Part shown: positions 34,190-41,550 of the stretch, piece after piece
How the letters are laid out: each line of letters opens with the position of its first letter
How positions within the stretch are numbered: the first letter of the stretch is position 1
DNA from: Rhizobium leguminosarum bv. trifolii WSM1325
GTDB lineage: Bacteria; Pseudomonadota; Alphaproteobacteria; Rhizobiales; Rhizobiaceae
Direction: 5' to 3'
Assembly: GCA_000023185.1 (NCBI GenBank)
Contig: CP001624.1
Span: 596,974-660,973 of the forward strand
DNA length: 64,000 nt
Made by a program: the position numbers and the translations under genes
Notes under the pieces: generated by a model
Databases searched by the model: none
Told to the model about the DNA's origin: nothing
Seen by the model: the letters and a program-made list of their open reading frames with translations, nothing else

Positions 34190-36148
34190 ATGCCGAACCG
34201 CAAAGCCATCTTGGCAGCAGCCACCTTTCTTTCGTTCTTCTCGGTGGTTCCCGCCGTCGAGGCGCAGAACGAACGCACATTGACCGAAGCGCCGGCGCAG
34301 ACCGGGCCCGTCAGCGTCACCTTCGATCGCGCTGAAGCCAAATACGCCATCGGCGAAGTTGTCGGCCTCTTCATCCAGTCGACCGAGAACGCCTATGTCA
34401 CGGTGCTGAATGTCTCGCCGAATGGCGCAGTCGTGAAGCTTTTCCCGAACAAGTACCAGACCGACGCCCTTGTCGGCGCCGGCAAGCGCGTGCAGGTGCC
34501 GGATCCGGCAAGCGGCGCCAAGCTGCAGGTTTCAGGCCCGGTCGGTCAGGAGCAGATCAAAGTCTTCTATTCCTCCAAGCCGCTGAACATCTTCGCCGAT
34601 CTCGGCGGCAGCGGCGGCGGCATGTTCCGCTCGGTTGACGGCGGCATGGATGCCGTCTCCCGAAGCCTTGAAGAGGCCCGAAGCCTCGGCACCAAGATCA
34701 GCAGCAAGACGCTGATGTTGACGACGGTCGATAGTCCGGCCGCTGTCCCGCCCGTCGCAGCCGCCCCCGCAGCAAAACCCGCGCCAGTCGAGCAGGCTGC
34801 AAAGCCGCCCGTTGCGCCGAAACCTGCAGTCGCTCCGAAGCCGAAGCCGGTGACGAAACAGGAAGTCGCCAAGAAGCCGGAAACGGTGGTGGAAAAACCG
34901 AAGCCTGCAGCTCCGAAAAAGGTCGCGCCGAAGCCCGTCGAGCAGGCAGCACAGCAGCCGCCGAAGAAATACAAGATCGTCACCAACCTGGCGCCCGGCC
35001 AGGAGCTTGCCGCCGACGAACTGGAGCTGATCGGGCCCGCCGATACGACTTCATCCACCAAGCCGACCCAATATAAGCAACCGACGACGCAGTATAAGCA
35101 GCCGGCCCAGACGTCCCAGACGAAGATGCCGAAACTGCCGATGCCACAGATCAAGATGCCTCAATTCAAGCTTCCCGGCGGCTTCAGCATCAAGATGCCG
35201 CAGCTAAACCTCGGCCGTTCGGCCGAACCTGGCCAGGCAGGGGAAGAGATCGAGGTAGCAAACGCCGATACGCCTGTTTGCACGGCTCTTCTTGATAAGC
35301 TGAACACCGCCGTTGCCGCCAAGGATATCAGTGCTGCCGCGTCTGAGGCTGATGCGATCGCCGTCAGCGCCGATTGCGGCCAGTTCCAGGTGAATGCCCA
35401 GCGCCGCGTCGCGGCCCTCAGGCTTTCGGCTGCCCAGGAGATGATGGCCGCCAACCAGCCGGTCGCCGATTACGAGCCGTTGCTTGTCGCCGCCGACAGC
35501 CCGCAGGTGCTCTGGCAGGCCTCCGCCACACTCGGCGAAATCTATTTCTCCTCACGCCGCTTCGCCGATGCCGCCGCCGATTACCAGCAGGCGATCGAGA
35601 TCATCAAGAACGAGACCCGCACGCCGAAGGCGCCACCGGCCGAGACGATCTCCGATCTCATCCAGCGCGCCGCCCAGGCCCGCATCCTTGCCGCCAACCC
35701 GACGAGCGACAATCCTGAAGGCAGTTTCGTGCCGGCCGAGAAGGATCACCGCAGCGGCGTGCTCGGCGGCATCTATTCCGAGAATGTGCGCGGCATCGTG
35801 CCGGTCTCCATTCCGGTTCCGATCACCTTCGACTTCAACAAGTCGAGCTTCACCTCGATCGGCACCGAAGCCGCCGAGGAGCTGCTGGAGGCGCTGAAAG
35901 AGCAGAAGCCCGGCCGCATCATCCTCATCGGCCATACCGACCGGCGCGGCGGTGACGACTATAATCAGAAGCTTTCCGAACGCCGCGCCCAGGCCGTCGC
36001 CGACTTCCTGAAGAGCAATGGCCTCGACGCGACAATCGACGCCGAAGGCCGCGGTGCATCCGAGCCGGTGGACGTCACCGCAACCGCAAACCTCACCGAA
36101 GACGATGTCGATGCGCTGAACCGCCGCGTCGAATGGCGCCGCGAGTAG
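34190..36148 (+). CDS. DUF4384 - OmpA-family envelope protein
   Basis: 652 aa with a signal peptide (residues 1-26, AVEAQ). Order: DUF4384 domain (FDRAEAKYAIGEVVGLFIQS; VLNVSPNGAVVKLFPNKYQ, residues about 38-90), a Lys/Pro/Ala-rich linker with many PKP and KP steps (190-270), short repeats such as QYKQPTTQYKQP, a TPR-like helical part (GEIYFSSRRFADAAADYQQA), and a C-terminal OmpA peptidoglycan-binding domain (ITFDFNKSSFTSIGTEAAEE; LIGHTDRRGGDDYNQKLSER). It likely spans from the outer envelope to peptidoglycan. GAGGAGG precedes the ATG. It heads the tight run caspase, trypsin-caspase, serpin, pseudokinase. Confidence 0.85.
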   Translation: MPNRKAILAAATFLSFFSVVPAVEAQNERTLTEAPAQTGPVSVTFDRAEAKYAIGEVVGLFIQSTENAYVTVLNVSPNGAVVKLFPNKYQTDALVGAGKRVQVPDPASGAKLQVSGPVGQEQIKVFYSSKPLNIFADLGGSGGGMFRSVDGGMDAVSRSLEEARSLGTKISSKTLMLTTVDSPAAVPPVAAAPAAKPAPVEQAAKPPVAPKPAVAPKPKPVTKQEVAKKPETVVEKPKPAAPKKVAPKPVEQAAQQPPKKYKIVTNLAPGQELAADELELIGPADTTSSTKPTQYKQPTTQYKQPAQTSQTKMPKLPMPQIKMPQFKLPGGFSIKMPQLNLGRSAEPGQAGEEIEVANADTPVCTALLDKLNTAVAAKDISAAASEADAIAVSADCGQFQVNAQRRVAALRLSAAQEMMAANQPVADYEPLLVAADSPQVLWQASATLGEIYFSSRRFADAAADYQQAIEIIKNETRTPKAPPAETISDLIQRAAQARILAANPTSDNPEGSFVPAEKDHRSGVLGGIYSENVRGIVPVSIPVPITFDFNKSSFTSIGTEAAEELLEALKEQKPGRIILIGHTDRRGGDDYNQKLSERRAQAVADFLKSNGLDATIDAEGRGASEPVDVTATANLTEDDVDALNRRVEWRRE

Positions 36149-36171
36149 CTGAGGCGGGGAGGAGCTTGGCC

Positions 36172-37788
36172 ATGACCGCATTCGTTTCCATGGCCGCAGC
36201 ACTTGCCCTCCTCACCATGGCGGCCACCGATAGCCTGGCAAGGGTCATCGAGGCGCCCGAGCGTGGTGCAGTCAGGGCCGTGCTGATCGGCATCGACCTC
36301 TACCGCAACGTTCCGCCGCTGCACGGGGCCGTCGCCGATGCCGAGGATCTTTCGCTTTCGCTGCGTTCGGTCGGCGTCGAGGACATGACGCTCTTGAAGA
36401 ATGGTGCTGCCGACCGCGAGGGCATCTTCCACGCGATCGAGGCCGTGACCGAAAGGGCAGGGCCTGGCGATCTCGTCGTGCTCGGCATCGCCGGTCACGG
36501 GTCGAGCGAGCCGGAACGAGTCAAGGGTTCCAAACCGAGCGGCCGCGACGAGGTCTATGTGCTTGCCGGCTTCGACACCCGGCTACCGGGTTCGCGCGAG
36601 CGCATCTTCGGCGACGAATTCAAGGCGCTGATCCGCAATCTAGAGAGCAAAGGCGCCGATGTCGTCTTCATCGCCGATACCTGCCATGCCGGCGGGATGA
36701 CCCGCGACGTCGATCCGCGCGGCGCCGAGATCACCTGGCGTCAGGCGCCTTCCTATACGATCGAGGAGGACGATCTCGCGCCGATTTCGACCACGGCGGA
36801 TGCCCTGTCCACCGGCTTCGATTTCAAGCGGCTGACCTTTCTCGCCGCCGTCGACGAAAACACCAAGTCGCCCGAGATATCAATTCCCGGCATTCCGCAA
36901 AAACGCGGCGCGCTGAGCTATGCCACCGCCCGCGCCTTCGAAGGGGCGGCCGACCGCAACGGCGACGGCGCCGTCAGCCGCCGCGAACTGTTCGAATATG
37001 TGCGCCAGGCGGTCTACCAGTTCACCAACCAGCGGCAGAACATCTTTACCGAAAGCCCGCCCGGAACCGATCTCGATCGCGCGGTCGTCTATCATTACGA
37101 AGGGGCGGGGCCCCAGGCGGCGGCGGAGAAATCAAACACTCCGCTGCCCGCCGAGCCCGCACCGATCAGCGTTGCCGCCCTCGGCTCCGATCCGGTGCTG
37201 CAGGGGATCGACGCCGCCGTCACGCCGTTCAAGCTAACGGAAGGTGCCGATGCCGAACTTGTCTTCGATCCCGCAAAACACGAGGCGATTGCCGGCGGCG
37301 ATGTCGTCGCCTCCGCCATCGGCGCCGGCGACATGCCTTTCGTCGTCGACCGGATGGCCGCGCTCGATGCGCTGAAGCGGCTCTCCGAGACCAACCCGCA
37401 GACCGTGCGCGTGACGCCTTCCGATACCGTCCATCGTGAGGGTGAGCGCGTCGGCGTCACCGTTTCGGATCTATCAGGCCGCAAGCTCGTGCTCTTCGAC
37501 GTCACGGGCGATGGCACCGTACAGTTCCTCTATCCGGGCGAGAAGGAGGTCGATGCCGAGATGTCTGCCACCTTCGATCTCGACCTGTCCGTCGTCGCCC
37601 CATTCGGCACGGACCTGCTCGTCGCCGTCACCTCTAAAACGCCGATGCCCGAACTTCTGGAGTTCCTGAAGCAGAACGACAGGCGCCGCACCGCCGGCAA
37701 TATCGCCAAGCGCCTCGGCGAATTCCTGCCCGAGGGCGCGCGCGTCGGATTTACGGTCCTCTATACCTCCGCCGGAGCCAAGCTATGA
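36172..37788 (+). CDS. Exported caspase-like protein with EF-hand-like loop and DUF4384
   Basis: 538 aa; start at ATG 36172 with GGGGAGGAG upstream, 23 bases after the OmpA gene. Signal peptide to about LARV (residue 25). Caspase domain: AVLIGIDLYRNVPPLHGAVA, His109 in GIAGHGSS and Cys171 in IADTCHAGG, both intact. Residues 261-272 (DRNGDGAVSRRE) fit an EF-hand calcium loop, so calcium activation as in metacaspases is possible. C-terminal DUF4384-like region from about 400 (SDTVHREGERVGVTVSDLSG; DGTVQFLYPGEKEVD). The stop overlaps the next gene's start (ATGA). Confidence 0.85.
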   Translation: MTAFVSMAAALALLTMAATDSLARVIEAPERGAVRAVLIGIDLYRNVPPLHGAVADAEDLSLSLRSVGVEDMTLLKNGAADREGIFHAIEAVTERAGPGDLVVLGIAGHGSSEPERVKGSKPSGRDEVYVLAGFDTRLPGSRERIFGDEFKALIRNLESKGADVVFIADTCHAGGMTRDVDPRGAEITWRQAPSYTIEEDDLAPISTTADALSTGFDFKRLTFLAAVDENTKSPEISIPGIPQKRGALSYATARAFEGAADRNGDGAVSRRELFEYVRQAVYQFTNQRQNIFTESPPGTDLDRAVVYHYEGAGPQAAAEKSNTPLPAEPAPISVAALGSDPVLQGIDAAVTPFKLTEGADAELVFDPAKHEAIAGGDVVASAIGAGDMPFVVDRMAALDALKRLSETNPQTVRVTPSDTVHREGERVGVTVSDLSGRKLVLFDVTGDGTVQFLYPGEKEVDAEMSATFDLDLSVVAPFGTDLLVAVTSKTPMPELLEFLKQNDRRRTAGNIAKRLGEFLPEGARVGFTVLYTSAGAKL

Positions 37789-40310
37789 GCACGTCGATCA
37801 GCAGGGTCCTCAATATTGCGTCCGTCATGCTGCTTCTGGCCACTCCCGTGCTGGCGCAGCAGGATACTGATTTCGCCGGCGAGGATGGCGGGCGGGTCAT
37901 CGGCGGCCAGGCGGCCAAGAAGGGCGAATGGCCCTGGCAGGTGAAGATCCTGGCGCCCGATCCCGAACAGCGCGGCCGCTTCGGCGGCCATTGCGGCGGC
38001 TCGCTGATTTCGCCGCGCTGGATATTGACGGCCGCCCATTGCGTCACCAGCGGCCGCTCCGGCAAGCAGGATCTCTTCGCCCGCGACCTGCTGATCGTCG
38101 AGGGTAAATCGAAGATCGACAAGGTGATCGCCGTCGATGGGCCCGATAAGCCGGGACTGGCCGTGGAAGACGTGATCATTCACGAGGACTTCGACCGCAA
38201 GGTCTTCGCCAACGACATCGCCCTCATCAAGCTGAGCGAGCCCGCCAAATCGAAGCCGGCGATCCTTGCCTCGGCCTCGGACGACGAAGTGGAGGCAGCC
38301 GGCCACCCCGCCGTCGTCACCGGCTGGGGCTACACCAAGGCCGATCACGGCTGGGACGACAAATACCTGCCGACCGAGCTGCAGGAAGTGGAACTGCCGA
38401 TCGTCCCGCGCGAGGACTGCCGCGCCGCCTATCGCGACAGTTCGATGCGCATGAACCCGATCGACGAGCGCAATGTCTGCGCCGGTTATGCCGAAGGCGG
38501 CAAGGACGCCTGCCAGGGCGACAGCGGCGGGCCGCTGGTCGCCCAGCGTCCCGACAAGCGCTGGATCCAGCTCGGCATCGTCAGCTGGGGCGCCGGCTGC
38601 GCTGAGGCCGAGCACTACGGCGTCTATACCCGTGTTGCCGCGTTCCGCGACTGGATCGCCGCCAAGACCGACGGCGACGTGCCTGATGTTGAAGGGCCCG
38701 CTGCCAATGATCAGGTCGCGTCCACCACCACCAGTAGCGGGATGAAGCAGAGGAAGTCCGGACAGGAAGAGGCCAACCTCGCCATCACCACCCCACCCGC
38801 CGGCGATACCGCGCCGGCTGGGACGACCGAAACGCCAGACGCGCCGGCCAACGATACCGCGCCAGTTGACAAGCCCGTCGCCGACGAACCCGCCGTGCGG
38901 CCAGCAGTCGTCCAGACGCCGGTGATCGAAAGCAAGCCCGGTGACCGCGCGCTGTTGATCGGCATCGACGACTACGAGATGCGCGAGGCGAAGCTGACCG
39001 GTTCCGCCACCGATGTGAAGGCGATGCAGGTCTTCCTCGCCAAGACGCTCGCCTACCGCCCGGAGCAGATCCACACGCTGACCAACCGCAAGGCGACCCG
39101 CGAGGCGATCCTTGCCGAAATCGACGACTGGCTGGTGCGCCAGTCGACGCCCGGAAGCCGCGTCTTCCTCTATTTCAGCGGCCAGGGCTCTGAAGAAATG
39201 GGCGCCGAGGAAACGACGAGCCCGACGCTGGTGGCCGTCGATGCCAAGCTGGTGCGCGAGGGCGGCAAGGTGACGGTCACCAACCAGATCCGCGAAACCG
39301 AGATCGCCGCAAGGCTGAACAGCCTCAAGGATCGCCGCGTCACGCTGCTGATCGATGCCTGCCATGTCGGGCCCGGCAGCCGCAGCGCGGTGGCCGCACC
39401 ATCCGGCACCGTGCGTTGCCTCGGCCCGGCGCTGGCAGGGCTCGAACCGCCGAACAAATCAGGCAAGGAAGCGAAATTCTCCTTCGGCGGCGAAAACGCC
39501 ATGGTCTGGTCGGCTGTCAACGCAGGGCAGTGGGCGCTGGTCGATAGCGAGGCCAAGCCACCGCTTGGCGTCTTCACCCGCCGCTTCATCGAAGGCGTGC
39601 AGGATGGCGTGGCGCGCGCAGCCGACAAGCCGAATGTCAGCAATGCCGCTTTGCTCGATTATGTCCGGCGTAAATCCGACGAATATTGCCGGACGCATGC
39701 GGGAGATTGCCGCTTCACGCCGGTGCCGCAATTTTATGGCCAGCCGGATGCGCTCGGCCGGGATGTCATCACCGGCGACGAGGCGAAGACGGCGGTCGCC
39801 GCCGTCGAGAATACGCTGAAGAGCGACAATGAGGCGGGCGTCGCCGTCGACGTGCTGCCCGGCACTGCGGTCAGCATCGGCGACAAGGTGGCGATGCGTG
39901 TGTCCACCAAAAAGTCCGGTTACCTGATCCTGGTCGATATCGATGCCTCCGGCAAGCTGACACAGCTTTTTCCTAACAAGCGCTCGATGGGGCTGAAACC
40001 ATCAGCCAAAAGCGGCGACAACCGGCTCGATCCGGCCCGGCCGGTCGTCGTGCCCGATGCGCGCAATCCCTATACCGGCTTCGAATATGTAGTGGAGGGA
40101 CCGGCCGGCGTCGGCATGGTCGTTGCCATCCTCAGCGACAAGCCGATCGAAGTGCTCGACCTGCCCGACGTGCCGACGCCGCTCGTCGGCCAGCGCGCCG
40201 CCTTCAACTATGTCTACGATCTCGCCCGAAGCCTCAGGATCGTCGGCGACGACGAAACCGGCGCCCAAGGCAAATGGTCGTTCGATTCCAAATTCTATCG
40301 CATCCGCTGA
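37785..40310 (+). CDS. Exported trypsin - pseudocaspase - DUF4384 fusion
   Basis: 841 aa. Signal peptide to about residue 24 (PVLAQ). Chymotrypsin-fold domain (38-292): RVIGGQAAKKGEWPWQV, His85 in LTAAHC, Asp144 in NDIALIKL, Ser247 in CQGDSGGP, complete triad; Asp241 at the S1 specificity position predicts cleavage after Arg/Lys. RVIGG suggests zymogen-type activation. After a Thr/Pro/Ala linker comes a caspase fold (388-680) with Cys526 in LIDACHVGP, but the catalytic His is replaced by Gln467 in YFSGQGSEE. A DUF4384 domain (AVSIGDKVAMRVSTKKSGYL; TQLFPNKRSM) ends the protein. Coupled to the upstream caspase gene and followed by a serpin after 13 bases. Confidence 0.88.
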   Translation: MSTSISRVLNIASVMLLLATPVLAQQDTDFAGEDGGRVIGGQAAKKGEWPWQVKILAPDPEQRGRFGGHCGGSLISPRWILTAAHCVTSGRSGKQDLFARDLLIVEGKSKIDKVIAVDGPDKPGLAVEDVIIHEDFDRKVFANDIALIKLSEPAKSKPAILASASDDEVEAAGHPAVVTGWGYTKADHGWDDKYLPTELQEVELPIVPREDCRAAYRDSSMRMNPIDERNVCAGYAEGGKDACQGDSGGPLVAQRPDKRWIQLGIVSWGAGCAEAEHYGVYTRVAAFRDWIAAKTDGDVPDVEGPAANDQVASTTTSSGMKQRKSGQEEANLAITTPPAGDTAPAGTTETPDAPANDTAPVDKPVADEPAVRPAVVQTPVIESKPGDRALLIGIDDYEMREAKLTGSATDVKAMQVFLAKTLAYRPEQIHTLTNRKATREAILAEIDDWLVRQSTPGSRVFLYFSGQGSEEMGAEETTSPTLVAVDAKLVREGGKVTVTNQIRETEIAARLNSLKDRRVTLLIDACHVGPGSRSAVAAPSGTVRCLGPALAGLEPPNKSGKEAKFSFGGENAMVWSAVNAGQWALVDSEAKPPLGVFTRRFIEGVQDGVARAADKPNVSNAALLDYVRRKSDEYCRTHAGDCRFTPVPQFYGQPDALGRDVITGDEAKTAVAAVENTLKSDNEAGVAVDVLPGTAVSIGDKVAMRVSTKKSGYLILVDIDASGKLTQLFPNKRSMGLKPSAKSGDNRLDPARPVVVPDARNPYTGFEYVVEGPAGVGMVVAILSDKPIEVLDLPDVPTPLVGQRAAFNYVYDLARSLRIVGDDETGAQGKWSFDSKFYRIR

Positions 40311-40323
40311 ACAGGAGCGAACC

Positions 40324-41508
40324 ATGCCGAAATCCACTCTGTTGGCGGGTCTTGCCGCTTTTCTGATGACACTTGCCCCGTCCGCCCATGCCGGCAACTC
40401 CGGTGACAGCAAGGCGATGCTTGCAGCACAAGCAGGGCTTGCCGCCGAACTCATCGATCGCACCCTGGCAAAGGAGGGTGCTGCCAATATCATGGTGTCG
40501 CCGGCAAGCCTTGCCGCAGCACTCGGTCTGGCAAGCCTCGGCGCCTCCGACGAGGGCAAAGCCTCGATCGCCAAAGGTCTCGGCTTCGGCGGCGAGGTCA
40601 AGGGACCGGAGGCGGTGCTCGACGCGATCTATCAGGTGAAGCCGGCGGCTGCGGATGCGCCGTTGACTGCGGCGGTCGCGATCGTCTTCGACGACAAGCT
40701 GGTGCTCGTCCCCGATGCGCTTTCCATGCTCGCCCGCCACCGGATCAAGCCCTCGATCGAGGATCTCGACGGACCGAAATCGGTCGAGCACATCAACGGC
40801 TGGGTAAGCCAGGCAACGCGAGGCGCCATTCCTGTCATCCTGGACTCTCCGCCCGGCGGCGGCTTCGTCAGTCTTGGCGCGCTCTCCTTCAAGGCGCGCT
40901 GGAAGACGTCTTTCGAGAAGGAAAGCCCGGCAAGCCCCTTTCAGCGGCCGGATGGGTCGACGATTTCGGTGCCGATGATGCATCTTGCCGGCGATGGCCA
41001 GAGGTTCCGCTCCGACGAGAAATTCTCAGCCGTCGACCTTGCCTATGCCGGCGAGAGCTACAGCATGGTCGTGGTGGCGGCGCGCTCCGGCAAGGGTGTG
41101 GGCGGCGCGGATCTGAAGACGCTTGCTTCCTGGCTGCAAGGGGAAAAATTCGAGGCCGCCAAGGGCGAAATCTTCCTGCCCCGCTTTTCCCTGAACGACG
41201 GCCGTGATTTGATGCCGATACTCAATGCGATGGGCGTGGCGCCCGAGAAGGCCAAGGATGCGGGTTTCCCGGGTTTCACCAAGGAAAACATCCGCTTGTC
41301 GCGCGTCCTTCAGAAGACGATGATCAAGGTTGACGAAAACGGTACGGAGGCGGCAGCAGCCACGGCTGTTATCACGGAACGCAGCATCGATCCGAAGCTT
41401 GTACGCGTCGTGGCCGATGCCCGTTTTGCCTTCGCGCTTCGCGATACCAAGACCGGCCTGCTGCTCGCCGCAGGCCTTATCGGCGATCCATTACTGGCAG
41501 GCGAATAG
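40324..41508 (+). CDS. Exported serpin (serine protease inhibitor)
   Basis: 394 aa with signal peptide (residues 1-23, AHAGN). Serpin landmarks: NIMVSPASLAAALGLASLGA near residue 55, GALSFKARWKTSF near 185, IFLPRFSL near 283, the hinge DENGTEAAAATAV at 337-349 with the small residues needed for loop insertion, and the end FAFALRDTKTGLLLAAGLIG. The reactive loop reads TAVITERSIDP; the Arg353-Ser354 bond aligns with the P1-P1' bond of antithrombin with a loop one residue shorter, predicting inhibition of trypsin-like enzymes. Own start at ATG 40324 after AGGAG. Adjacent to the trypsin-domain gene. Confidence 0.9.
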   Translation: MPKSTLLAGLAAFLMTLAPSAHAGNSGDSKAMLAAQAGLAAELIDRTLAKEGAANIMVSPASLAAALGLASLGASDEGKASIAKGLGFGGEVKGPEAVLDAIYQVKPAAADAPLTAAVAIVFDDKLVLVPDALSMLARHRIKPSIEDLDGPKSVEHINGWVSQATRGAIPVILDSPPGGGFVSLGALSFKARWKTSFEKESPASPFQRPDGSTISVPMMHLAGDGQRFRSDEKFSAVDLAYAGESYSMVVVAARSGKGVGGADLKTLASWLQGEKFEAAKGEIFLPRFSLNDGRDLMPILNAMGVAPEKAKDAGFPGFTKENIRLSRVLQKTMIKVDENGTEAAAATAVITERSIDPKLVRVVADARFAFALRDTKTGLLLAAGLIGDPLLAGE

Positions 41509-41550
41509 AGTTCGGTTTCATGAACGTAATGAATGCAGGGGGACAAGTGC

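Noticed and set aside
37761..39365. 534-codon open frame on the minus strand antisense to the trypsin-caspase gene
   Set aside because: It lies opposite a gene with clear trypsin motifs and signal peptide. The translation is His/Arg/Asp-rich without domains, as expected from high-GC antisense frames.
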